A DNA stretch of 64,000 nucleotides. Origin: an uncultured Nitrospira sp. (GTDB taxonomy: Bacteria > Nitrospirota > Nitrospiria > Nitrospirales > Nitrospiraceae). The translations under genes and the position numbers were made by a program. Shown in pieces: positions 1-6,629 of the stretch; within the stretch, counting starts at the first letter, position 1; each line of letters begins with the position of its first letter. The stretch is taken from assembly GCA_946479785.1 (NCBI GenBank), contig CAMLHQ010000003.1, positions 1 through 64,000 on the forward strand. Direction: 5' to 3'. Under the pieces are notes generated by a model. That model did not search any database, was not told the origin of the DNA, and saw only the letters and a program-made list of their open reading frames with translations.

Positions 1-669
1 CGCTTCGTTCTTGAATCCTGGTGCCTGGCCTGGAGGACCTCCACGATCTCCTAAATTCCCTGCCGCCTTTTCCTCGCCCATTGCTCCGGAAGAAGGTTCA
101 ATCCTATTGGTGCCACGACCATCTCCGGGCCCAACAAAGGGCTTGGGTTCCGCTCGCTTCTGTTCGATTTCATCCATGAACATAGCCAAATCCGGAGACA
201 TGTCTTTTACTTCCGTCCGATTGACGCTGGGCAGCAGTTCCTGTTTCGTTGCATTCAGTACAAGCTTGTCTCCATTTTGCTGGAACTGGCTCCATGGCAT
301 CGGCCTCGCAGAGCGGGAATCGGCAATTTCCAAGAATACAAATTCAACCTTTTGTGTCTTTTCATCTTTGATGACCTTTCGGATCGTGCCCAGCTTCTCT
401 CCTTGCTTGTTCGTGACCGTTTGGTTCAGCCACTTACTGTCGGTTACTTCCTTCAACGAACCCTGTGCGACCGGCTCTGTTGCATATTCATCAGGAATGC
501 CTTGTTGCCCCCCGGTGAGATCCGTGCGCTTGTCTTTGGGCATCTTATCCGACGACGGGGTATTGCCCCCCGCGATAGCGGACGCGTTGGATGAATCGGC
601 TGCCGCTGGACCACTCGCCACGAAATACATCAACATTGCCGTCGCAAGGAATAGTGTCATGTTCTTCAT
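1..669 (-). CDS. Secreted PRC-barrel domain protein (3' end cut by window)
   Basis: The reading frame is open from an ATG at 669 to the window edge, giving 223 residues without a stop, so the C-terminus is missing. A strong Shine-Dalgarno AGGAGG precedes the ATG. Residues 1-23 form a signal peptide (MKNMTLFLATAMLMYFVASG followed by PAAADS). Residues about 75-130 look like a PRC-barrel: a W/L-rich start (SKWLNQTV), then GEKLGTIRKVI, then a V-E-F-V-F-L strand and PMPWSQ. The C-terminal part is Gly/Pro-rich and probably disordered. It starts 40 bp downstream of the small secreted gene at 710-964 and probably shares its sigma-54 promoter. PRC-barrels of this kind are common in stress operons; the exact function is unknown. 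Confidence 0.8.
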   Translation of the reverse strand, partial: MKNMTLFLATAMLMYFVASGPAAADSSNASAIAGGNTPSSDKMPKDKRTDLTGGQQGIPDEYATEPVAQGSLKEVTDSKWLNQTVTNKQGEKLGTIRKVIKDEKTQKVEFVFLEIADSRSARPMPWSQFQQNGDKLVLNATKQELLPSVNRTEVKDMSPDLAMFMDEIEQKRAEPKPFVGPGDGRGTNRIEPSSGAMGEEKAAGNLGDRGGPPGQAPGFKNEA

Positions 670-709
670 GAAAGACCTCCTCTTATGAGATATGTTCAGT
701 GACGCTCGT

Positions 710-964
710 CTACTTCGCCTGGATACCCCTTACACGTGATGTGGCCGACCTTCGATCCATCTCCTGGTTTCGTAGGTTGCCGGCCGCATCTGCTTCTCTG
801 GCAGGACGAAGAACTTCCTCGATTGTGACGGAGAACTTGGGCGATTGCGTTCTACTTGCCGCTGTTTTCGAGGACCCGACTCCGGTTACCGTGATCGGAA
901 ACGTCAGTACCCCGATCAACCCGATTACGATGCCGATCTTGGCTCTGGCCAGCGCCATCCTCAT
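710..964 (-). CDS. Small secreted protein, unknown function
   Basis: This 84-residue protein starts at the ATG at 964, chosen because GGGGAGGAGG lies just upstream. An upstream in-frame ATG at 1012 would lie in front of the predicted transcription start (about 992) and is rejected. Residues 8-30 are hydrophobic (IGIVIGLIGVLTFPITVTGV) and act as a signal peptide or anchor. The rest is polar, with SPKFSVTIEEVLRPAREADAA as the only distinctive stretch, and I recognise no family. It is the first gene of a probable operon with the PRC-barrel gene, under the minus-strand sigma-54 promoter at 1003-1018. Confidence 0.6.
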   Translation of the reverse strand: MRMALARAKIGIVIGLIGVLTFPITVTGVGSSKTAASRTQSPKFSVTIEEVLRPAREADAAGNLRNQEMDRRSATSRVRGIQAK

Positions 965-1002
965 ATGGCAAAACCTCCTCCCCGGTAATGACCCAATGAT
1001 TG

Positions 1003-1018
1003 TGCAAATCATAGGCCG
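1003..1018 (-). promoter_or_regulatory. Predicted sigma-54 promoter P1
   Basis: Read on the minus strand the element is CGGCCTA-TGAT-TTGCA, matching the sigma-54 rule GG-N10-GC with a full TTGCA at -12. The predicted start of transcription is about 992, 28 nt before the ATG at 964 and just ahead of its Shine-Dalgarno. The GG lies 91 bp from the midpoint of the paired palindromes at 1094-1123. Confidence 0.7.
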
Positions 1019-1093
1019 ACGTGACCGCCTCCGTGCAGCTTCACAAGATTGGGTTTCCCCAGGTGTTTCCTGGATGACGAGTCCGATTGTTCA

Positions 1094-1123
1094 GACAAAC
1101 TGTCTGCAGATGGACAGAAGGTC
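1094..1123. promoter_or_regulatory. Paired activator site U1 (GACA-N3-TGTC)
   Basis: Site 1 is GACA-AAC-TGTC at 1094-1104, with flanks extending it to CAGACA-AAC-TGTCTG. Site 2 is GACA-GAA-GGTC at 1113-1123, one mismatch from the palindrome. The centres are 19 bp apart. The pair sits midway between two divergent sigma-54 promoters, 91 bp from each GG element. It fits an upstream activating sequence for an enhancer-binding protein. Confidence 0.7.
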
Positions 1124-1197
1124 CTTTGTCGTTTCGACGCCGCAGTGACAAGAAAACCGTGAGTCAGCGAAGGATCGTCCTCACCGTGAATTATCTG

Positions 1198-1213
1198 CGG
1201 CACTCGGTTTGCA
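1198..1213 (+). promoter_or_regulatory. Predicted sigma-54 promoter P2
   Basis: The element is CGGCACT-CGGT-TTGCA, close to the consensus TGGCACG-N4-TTGCA. Fifteen consecutive bases (GGCACTCGGTTTGCA) are identical to promoter P4. The predicted start of transcription is about 1224, leaving a 31-nt leader to the ATG at 1255. Confidence 0.75.
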
Positions 1214-1254
1214 CGAGTGCCAATAATGGTGCAATCAATTGGAAGAACGCAGTG

Positions 1255-1632
1255 ATGGAAAGAATCGGGAAAAAGCGGTGGGCCATTGCGGAAGGCTACA
1301 TTCCTCCGTCCAGCACCGGGCCTCATCCGCAAATGACGAGCCATGAAACAATCTGCTTGTTGAACGCGGGCAAGGAAGACGCACACGTGGAGGTCATGTT
1401 GTTCTATGCAGACCGCGAGCCGGTCGGTCCCTATCGCTTGATCGTACCGGCGGAACGCACGAAACACGTGCGATTCAACGATCTAAGCGACCCGGAGCCA
1501 GTCCCGAAAGATACGGATTTCGCCAGTGTGATTGAATCCGATGTGCCAATCGTGGTCCAACACACACGGTTGGACTCACGGCAGGCGGAAAATGCGTTGC
1601 TGAGTACAATCGCATTTGCGGGAAACGAATGA
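1255..1632 (+). CDS. Sensory rhodopsin transducer-like protein (ASRT family)
   Basis: This 125-residue protein matches the Anabaena sensory rhodopsin transducer family in length and motifs: GKKRWAIAEGYIP near the N-terminus, the conserved SHETICLLNAG segment, an ADREPVGPYRL strand, then RTKHVRFNDL and a late VVQHTRLDSR. Family members are small soluble all-beta proteins. In Anabaena the protein binds a sensory rhodopsin, but most bacterial homologues have no rhodopsin partner and may bind ligands instead. No rhodopsin gene is in this window. The ATG at 1255 is chosen because it gives the family's usual length and lies 31 nt after the predicted start of transcription from P2; longer starts would precede that start. 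Confidence 0.8.
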   Translation: MERIGKKRWAIAEGYIPPSSTGPHPQMTSHETICLLNAGKEDAHVEVMLFYADREPVGPYRLIVPAERTKHVRFNDLSDPEPVPKDTDFASVIESDVPIVVQHTRLDSRQAENALLSTIAFAGNE

Positions 1633-1737
1633 CGCCCGGCCATCCGGCTACTAACCGCAGTGGGTTCATCCGGTCACAACGTTTCGACTGCCCCGCTTAG
1701 ACGTGGAATGGCTGCAGATAAAATAGAAGGGGGCGCC

Positions 1738-2838
1738 GTGCTGTCCAGTCACAATGGAAAGAAGAAGCCGGAGGTGGTCGTCGTGACCGGCGCATCGGCG
1801 GGGGTCGGCAGAGCCATCGCCTGCGAGTTCGCCGAGCACGGCGCCGCCGTCGCCTTGTTAGCCAGGAGCCTCGACGGATTGGAAGGCGCCAAGAAGGATG
1901 TCGAACGTCTCGGCGGACGTGCCCTCCCCGTTCAGACGGATGTCTCCCATGACGAGCAAGTGGAACAGGCCGCAGAGACGGTCGAGAGAGAATTGGGCCC
2001 CATCGACGTGTGGATCAACAACGCGATGGTGTCCGTGCTGTCTCCGGCCATGATGATGACGGCAGAGGAATACCGCCGCGTTACCGACGTCACCTATTTG
2101 GGATATGTCTATGGAACTATGGCGGCGCTCCGGCGTATGGTGCCGCGTGATCGCGGTGTGGTCGTACAAATCGGATCGGCCCTGGCCTATCGTGCCATCC
2201 CTCTGCAATCCGCCTACTGCGCCGCCAAACACGCCGTGCAAGGATTTACGGAATCGCTCCGATCCGAACTCATTCACGACGGCAGCCACGTACATCTCAC
2301 GATCGTACAGTTGCCCGCCGTCAATACACCGCAGTTTTCTTGGATCAAGACAAGGATGCCGCGCCATCCACAGCCGGTCCCCCCCATCTACCAACCCGAG
2401 GTCATCGCCCGTGCCGTGTATTGGACGGCCCATCATCGGCGGCGTGAGTTCGCCGTCGGCTATCCCACCGTGCAAGCTATCGTAGGCGACAAATTTATTC
2501 CCGGATTGTTGGATCATTATCTCGCCCGGATAGGCTACGACGCGCAGCAGACGAAGGAACCGGTGCCACCGGACCGTTTAAATAATCTCTACAATCCGTT
2601 GCCTGGGGATTATGGAGCACGAGGCGAGTTCAGCAACCGGTCCCACAACTTCAGCATCCAGTCCTGGGTCAATCGATATCGAGGCTGGTTGGCACTCGGA
2701 GGACTGGGCATCGCAACCTGGTGGTGGCGAGACCGCCATAAGCCCAGCGTCGCGATCTGGAGGGAGCGGTATCCCGCACGCTATCGCGCTCGTCTTCCTC
2801 GAAGAGGGCGGACGCATAAGGTCGGCCGATCACCGTGA
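1738..2838 (+). CDS. SDR family oxidoreductase with C-terminal membrane segment
   Basis: This is a classical short-chain dehydrogenase/reductase of 366 residues from a GTG start, which is preceded by GAAGGGGG. An ATG at 1708 is the alternative. The cofactor motif TGASAGVG is at about 17-24, a Ser in QIGSALAYRA at about 147, and the catalytic YCAAK at about 160-164. The protein is about 100 residues longer than a minimal SDR. The extra C-terminal part holds a Trp-rich hydrophobic segment (GWLALGGLGIATWWW), so it may be membrane-bound. The substrate is unknown. Its stop codon overlaps the GTG of the next reading frame (GTGA). Confidence 0.85.
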   Translation: MLSSHNGKKKPEVVVVTGASAGVGRAIACEFAEHGAAVALLARSLDGLEGAKKDVERLGGRALPVQTDVSHDEQVEQAAETVERELGPIDVWINNAMVSVLSPAMMMTAEEYRRVTDVTYLGYVYGTMAALRRMVPRDRGVVVQIGSALAYRAIPLQSAYCAAKHAVQGFTESLRSELIHDGSHVHLTIVQLPAVNTPQFSWIKTRMPRHPQPVPPIYQPEVIARAVYWTAHHRRREFAVGYPTVQAIVGDKFIPGLLDHYLARIGYDAQQTKEPVPPDRLNNLYNPLPGDYGARGEFSNRSHNFSIQSWVNRYRGWLALGGLGIATWWWRDRHKPSVAIWRERYPARYRARLPRRGRTHKVGRSP

Positions 2839-3200
2839 ACGATCTGCTCGACGCTCGCTTGCAGATGGCGATGTCGCTCGGGCTTCACATCGTAGTATTC
2901 AGGGGAGGGAAAGTCCATACGCCGGAACGAGACACGGTCCGACGAGCCATGCAAAAGAAGCGCACGGGTAAAAAGCCGACGACACAGGCCGGCGAATTTG
3001 TCCGTGAAGAAATGCATCACATCCGAGAGGGTAAGCACGGGGCTCGGTCCACCAAGCAAGCGATGGCCATCGGCCTGTCGAAGGCTCGCAGAGCCGGAGT
3101 CCAGCTCCGGCCACGCAACCTTGGGCGCACTGAAACGGGAAGGGCATCGTGCAACCTCGCGGAAGGCCTTATCCCGACAAGCCCGCCGAACGGCTCATAG
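2835..3200 (+). CDS. DUF6496 domain protein, apparently frameshifted
   Basis: The core TQAGEFVREEMHHIREGKHG followed by ARSTKQAMAIGLSKARRAGV is characteristic of the small basic DUF6496 family. The first in-frame GTG (2835) overlaps the SDR stop. However, family proteins usually begin M-P-E-x-x-T right before this core, and here the matching codon is ACG at 2919, with AGGGGAGGG 9 nt upstream. After RAGVQL the frame loses family character. The +1 frame instead encodes GALKREGHRATSRKALSRQA and ends at 3216, a typical tail of these proteins. A base indel near 3110-3125 is therefore likely, so the gene may be decaying or the sequence may hold an error. The role of the family is unknown; it is Lys/Arg-rich. 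Confidence 0.55.
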   Translation: MNDLLDARLQMAMSLGLHIVVFRGGKVHTPERDTVRRAMQKKRTGKKPTTQAGEFVREEMHHIREGKHGARSTKQAMAIGLSKARRAGVQLRPRNLGRTETGRASCNLAEGLIPTSPPNGS

Positions 3201-3243
3201 ACAACGGGCCGCCTGAACGTCGTACAATTGATGAGGGGGACCG

Positions 3244-3561
3244 ATGACGAAACGGCGTCGACCATCGCGTCACAGTATACGAACCGTGAAACGCCGGTGG
3301 TCAGCCGACGTGATGAGGAGCAGCAACGCACTGGACTTAGCCGGTGGCGTATTTCGGTTTAACAGCCCACGCAAGATCGCTGCGTCTCTCAAACGCTCGT
3401 CCGAACAGAGCAACAGACGGAAAGGCACGGCGTATCAGTCTGCGATGTCGATGCTCAATTTCTACATCAATCGAGCCGGCAAATCGCTGAGCCCCAACCG
3501 CAAACGGATTCTAGAACGGGCCAAATCGGAATTGCGCAAAGTATTCGGGCGCGAGTCATGA
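3244..3561 (+). CDS. DUF3175 domain protein
   Basis: This 105-residue basic protein matches the DUF3175 pattern: RRWSADVMRSSNALDLAGGVF, then the SPRKIAASLKRSSEQS helix, then AMSMLNFYINRAGKSL and ERAKSELRKVFGR. A good Shine-Dalgarno (AGGGGGA) precedes the ATG. The function is unknown. The gene often accompanies small stress genes, as it does here next to the DUF6496 frame 43 bp upstream. The charge pattern suggests a nucleic-acid-binding or structural role, which is inference only. Confidence 0.8.
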   Translation: MTKRRRPSRHSIRTVKRRWSADVMRSSNALDLAGGVFRFNSPRKIAASLKRSSEQSNRRKGTAYQSAMSMLNFYINRAGKSLSPNRKRILERAKSELRKVFGRES

Positions 3562-3760
3562 CCCAGAATCACTTATGCGCTGCATGAAGCACGCGACGGG
3601 GTACCGAAGATTTATCAGGACCTGAGACATACGCCTTGGGTCTTACCGCAATTGTTCTGACGGTTGCCCTGCACTCCTCTTCTGTCTCTATCGCTTATTC
3701 AAGGGCCGTTTTCTGATCGGTGTATGACGGCGGCTCCGAACACAACCCAGGAGGTAAACC

Positions 3761-4015
3761 ATGTTTCCAACCTTGAGGCTCCAATATGTGACCATCGCCA
3801 TCCTCTTGCTGACTGCTGCCTGGTGGTCGACATTCGCTCCCCCGCCGACGGCCGTCGGACAGGAGTCGAAGCGATATGTCTACAAGGTCGTCGATGTCCC
3901 CCCGGACAATGCGGCCATGCAAACGATCCTCAATGAGTATGGCGCCGCGGGATGGGAACTTATCCTCATGGGTATGGGCGATATGACGGCTCCCCGCTTG
4001 GTCTTTAAGAAGTGA
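3761..4015 (+). CDS. Small secreted DUF4177-like protein
   Basis: The 84-residue product has a signal peptide or anchor at residues 8-27 (YVTIAILLLTAAWWSTFAPP) and a mature part, RYVYKVVDVPPDN...LNEYGAAGWELILMGMG...LVFKK. That is the strand-helix-strand pattern of DUF4177-type domains (YKVV, LN-YG--GWEL, L-F-K). AGGAGGT lies 8 nt before the ATG. The 199 bp upstream of this gene hold no recognised gene and no sigma-54 element. Confidence 0.7.
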   Translation: MFPTLRLQYVTIAILLLTAAWWSTFAPPPTAVGQESKRYVYKVVDVPPDNAAMQTILNEYGAAGWELILMGMGDMTAPRLVFKK

Positions 4016-4035
4016 CGACCTTCAGCATTTCCGCA

Positions 4036-4065
4036 GACAGACTGTCTGTTGTCGGACAAGTTGTC
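4036..4065. promoter_or_regulatory. Paired activator site U2 (GACA-N3-TGTC)
   Basis: There are two exact copies: GACA-GAC-TGTC at 4036-4046 (extended CAGACA-GAC-TGTCTG) and GACA-AGT-TGTC at 4055-4065. Centres are 19 bp apart and both lie in the 207-bp gap before the Cys-rich gene. The midpoint is 117 bp upstream of the GG of promoter P3. Confidence 0.75.
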
Positions 4066-4165
4066 GTCACGTTCGGACGGACTCGTTGAGCCTCGCTCCA
4101 GACGCCTCTTCTGGGAAACGTTTCTCATGGTGCGTTTCCGACGTACGCCGGCGATAGACGGATAC

Positions 4166-4181
4166 AGGTCTGCCTTTTGCG
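4166..4181 (+). promoter_or_regulatory. Predicted sigma-54 promoter P3
   Basis: The element is AGGTCTG-CCTT-TTGCG, with GG-N10-GC spacing and TTGC at -12. Its -24 box resembles that of P5 (CGGTCTG). The predicted start of transcription is about 4192, 31 nt before the ATG at 4223, the same leader length as at P2. Confidence 0.65.
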
Positions 4182-4222
4182 TATCATCATCTGAATCTCA
4201 ACCGAACACGACCAGGAGGGTT

Positions 4223-4594
4223 ATGCACCAGGACAAGCGAATATTGACTGAACATATGCAGCATTGCATCGACGCCTGTACCACATGCGCGCAAATATGC
4301 GACCGCTGCGCTGACGATATGATCGGGATGGAGGGAGGGCGCCAGAAGGAGCTGCAGCAACTGTGCATTCGACTCTGTCGGGATTGCGCGGATTTCTGTG
4401 CGTTGTCTATGCGCTGGATGAGCCGGCTTTCTCCCTCCTCCGAATTGCTCTGCCGCGCCTGCGCGGACATCTGCGACCGATGCGCCGAGGTGTGCGAACG
4501 ACATATGCCGCACCACGCCCTGTGCGGTGACTGTGCCGCGGAATGCCGCCGTTGCGCCGGCGCCTGCCGAGACATGGCGGGAGCGATGGCATAG
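4223..4594 (+). CDS. Four-helix-bundle copper-storage-like protein (Csp/DUF326)
   Basis: The 123-residue product has 19 cysteines in repeated C-x2-C or C-x3-C helices: HCIDACTTCAQICDRC, LCIRLCRDCADFC, LLCRACADICDRCAEVC and LCGDCAAECRRCAGAC. This is the signature of the DUF326 cysteine-rich four-helix-bundle family, which includes copper storage proteins that bind many Cu(I) ions inside the bundle. No signal peptide is visible, so it is probably cytosolic. The ATG at 4223 follows AGGAGGG. The CBS-domain gene starts 26 bp downstream, probably in the same transcript from P3. Confidence 0.85.
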   Translation: MHQDKRILTEHMQHCIDACTTCAQICDRCADDMIGMEGGRQKELQQLCIRLCRDCADFCALSMRWMSRLSPSSELLCRACADICDRCAEVCERHMPHHALCGDCAAECRRCAGACRDMAGAMA

Positions 4595-4620
4595 GGCCGG
4601 GCGAGAAAGGAGGAACGGCC

Positions 4621-5094
4621 ATGATTCGAGTCATGGATCTGATGACGCCGCAGGCCGAGGTCATCTCGCCCGATGCGACGACTGAAAACGCCGCCTCAGT
4701 TATGAAGACCTTGGATATAGGGGTCCTCCCAGTGTGCGATGAGGATGGCCTGGTAGGAATATTGACGGATAGGGATTTGGTCGTGCGGGTATTGGCTGCC
4801 AAACGCGATCCGAAGGCCATGTTGGTGGGCGAAGCAATGACACCATCAGTTGTGTATTGCTTCGAGGATGAAAATATCGAACGTGCCGCATCGGTGATGG
4901 CCGGGCAACAGATTCGACGACTGCCCGTACTGGACAGAAACCGCAAACTGGTCGGCATCATTTCAGTCGGGGACATCGTCGCCCATGGTCAATCGCACTT
5001 CGGCGGTGAGGTGCTGGAAGAAGTGTCACACCCCGCTGGGTCGACGTCCGAAAAGCCATCGGGTTCAGACGGCGGACTCGGGCAAGCAGCTTAG
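4621..5094 (+). CDS. Tandem CBS domain protein
   Basis: This 157-residue protein has two CBS motifs. The first covers about 7-60 (DLMTP...VLPVCDEDGLVGILTDRDLV). The second covers about 70-130 (EAMTPSVVYC...RRLPVLDRNRKLVGIISVGDIV). A poorly conserved tail rich in Ser and Gly follows. Stand-alone CBS pairs bind adenine nucleotides and act as energy sensors on partner proteins; the partner is unknown here. AGGAGG lies just before the ATG. It probably shares the P3 transcript with the Cys-rich gene. Confidence 0.85.
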   Translation: MIRVMDLMTPQAEVISPDATTENAASVMKTLDIGVLPVCDEDGLVGILTDRDLVVRVLAAKRDPKAMLVGEAMTPSVVYCFEDENIERAASVMAGQQIRRLPVLDRNRKLVGIISVGDIVAHGQSHFGGEVLEEVSHPAGSTSEKPSGSDGGLGQAA

Positions 5095-5125
5095 TCGATG
5101 GGAGACGAAAGAGGCGGATTCATCA

Positions 5126-5350
5126 ATGGTTCCACCTCCATCCATAAAAGCGGGCGTCTTATGCTTTACCCTTGCGGTCGGCACAATCGAGACGGCCCAC
5201 GCTGCGGACCCGCCAAGCCCGACTCCGGGACCGACTTTCCCGAATCCACAGCCGATTCCGCCGCCGCCTCCCATCCCGCCGACTAATCCATTTCCTGGTC
5301 CCGGTCCGACGCAGCCAACACCGCCGCCGGTCCCGAATCCGCCGCCTTAA
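5126..5350 (+). CDS. Small secreted proline-rich protein
   Basis: The 74-residue product has a signal peptide (about 1-27, IKAGVLCFTLAVGTIETAHA) and then a mature part made almost entirely of Pro, Thr, Asn and Gly in P-x-P patterns. The ATG at 5126 is preceded by GAGGCGG. Longer in-frame starts would overlap the CBS gene and are less likely. No family is recognised; the mature peptide is probably an extended, disordered envelope peptide. Confidence 0.55.
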   Translation: MVPPPSIKAGVLCFTLAVGTIETAHAADPPSPTPGPTFPNPQPIPPPPPIPPTNPFPGPGPTQPTPPPVPNPPP

Positions 5351-5403
5351 CTCATTCGTGGACTCTTGTGTAGCATGCGGAGACAAGACCGGATGGAAAT
5401 GAG

Positions 5404-5463
5404 TTATTGGGAGACCATAGTGGTTTATTGAGGAGACCTTTATTGAGGAGACCATTGGGGACC
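5404..5463 (+). repeat. Tandem 15-bp direct repeat with degenerate flanking copies
   Basis: TTTATTGAGGAGACC occurs twice back to back (5424-5438 and 5439-5453). It is preceded by TTATTGGGAGACC and followed by ATTGGGGACC, so about four copies of a GAGACC-type unit cover the region. It lies in the 182-bp gap before the secreted gene at 5533. The units contain AGGAG, but no start codon follows at ribosome-binding distance. Confidence 0.8.
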
Positions 5464-5532
5464 TTTCGGCTGGTCGTAAAACGGGACGAGCCCAGGAATT
5501 CCAACTCCTAGGCACAGGAAAGGAGTATCGTC

Positions 5533-5910
5533 ATGACGAATCGTACAACTCTGGCTACTTGCATGTTTGCCGCGACGTTGGCGACCGTCCCTGTGATGAA
5601 TCCGTCGCTGGGTGCCGAGGCAGCGGAAAGTGAGCTGCTCCTTGTTTCGGGTATCCTCCTGAAACTGGACCTGCCGAACAACCGCGGTCTCATGACAACC
5701 GACCTGGGACGTCCGATTTATTTCGAAGTGCCCAAAGCCTATCTGTTCGAGAACGTCATCGTTGGGGCTCGCATCTCTCTGCGTCTGGACGAGGACGGGC
5801 GTGCCATCAAAGTGATGGATACGTCGATTCCCGATGTGATGGTAACTCCGGATGTTCAGGGCAAGGATCTGCCCAAAGTAACTACGGTGGATGAACGCCT
5901 CGATCGATGA
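5533..5910 (+). CDS. Secreted protein of unknown function
   Basis: The product has 125 residues. Residues 1-28 form a signal peptide with a predicted cut after LGAEA. The mature part is a compact beta-rich domain (LLLVSGILLKLDL, GRPIYFEVPKAYLFENV, GARISLRLDEDGRAIKVMD), which looks like a small OB- or SH3-like fold. I do not recognise the family. A strong AAAGGAG precedes the ATG. Its last 29 bp overlap the 3' end of the convergent EEP nuclease gene. Confidence 0.7.
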   Translation: MTNRTTLATCMFAATLATVPVMNPSLGAEAAESELLLVSGILLKLDLPNNRGLMTTDLGRPIYFEVPKAYLFENVIVGARISLRLDEDGRAIKVMDTSIPDVMVTPDVQGKDLPKVTTVDERLDR

Positions 5911-6628
5911 GATTGCGTTCTGTTCCATGAGCGTCGATCCCTACATCGTCGTCACGCCATTCGACGACAGCCTTGAGCGGCAGATGATCTGAGGCCCTGG
6001 CGGATAATGGCGTGCGATGGACCACAATGGACTGGATCGAGGTCGGCGGTCGGGCCCAGATCCGATCCAGCGCCAGCAGTGGCTTGGAGGAAGGAAATGT
6101 CGCCAAGGCCGGGGCATAACTGAACACAGCTCTGATCCAGCGCAACGGATGACCCCAGAGCCACCATTCGTTGAAATCCCCCATCAGCACGCAATTCCGG
6201 CCCACCCGTTCCAGCAAACGCTGAACTTGGACACGGCGTTCCCAAGGCCGCAGGCCGAGATGCGTCGCAATCACTTGTATCGTCACTCCGTTGCACACAA
6301 GATCGAGATCGATGGCTCCGCGCGGCTCGTACCCGGGGAGACTGAGATCGAGCAGTCGTATCTCGCGACGACGGCACCGGGTGAACACCGCGTTGCCGTG
6401 ATGGCCTTTGCGCTCGAGCAAGGTGGGGCCGGCAATCACTTGTAATTTCGATTCTTCCCCGAGCCAATGAGCCAGTTCAAGGCCATGCCGATCTGGCGAG
6501 TCGATTTCCTGCACGGCGATCACGTCGGCATCCAGTTCGCGAATGACGTCGCGGACGCGGTCGGGGTCGTATCGTCCGTCTCGGCCGACGCATCGGTGAA
6601 TGTTATACGTGGCGAAGGTCAGGCGCAT
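5882..6628 (-). CDS. Endonuclease/exonuclease/phosphatase (EEP) family protein
   Basis: This 248-residue protein has the EEP fold markers in order: FATYNIHRCVG (metal-binding Asn), ADVIAVQEID (metal Glu), GNAVFTR, a THLGLRPWERRVQ segment (catalytic His), MGDFNEW (Asp and Asn) and a final ASDHLPLKA (Asp-His). All expected catalytic residues are present. The likely substrate class is nucleic acid or a phosphodiester. The ATG at 6628 begins 1 nt after the phospholipase D stop, so the two genes are an operon; the longer start at 6709 lies inside that gene. In many bacteria this pair (PLD/VTT plus EEP) is adjacent. Confidence 0.85.
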   Translation of the reverse strand: MRLTFATYNIHRCVGRDGRYDPDRVRDVIRELDADVIAVQEIDSPDRHGLELAHWLGEESKLQVIAGPTLLERKGHHGNAVFTRCRRREIRLLDLSLPGYEPRGAIDLDLVCNGVTIQVIATHLGLRPWERRVQVQRLLERVGRNCVLMGDFNEWWLWGHPLRWIRAVFSYAPALATFPSSKPLLALDRIWARPPTSIQSIVVHRTPLSARASDHLPLKAVVEWRDDDVGIDAHGTERNLIDRGVHPP

Positions 6629-6629
6629 G

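Noticed and set aside
1858..2517. 219-residue minus-strand frame opposite the first SDR gene
   Set aside because: Shadow of a well-supported gene; no family character.
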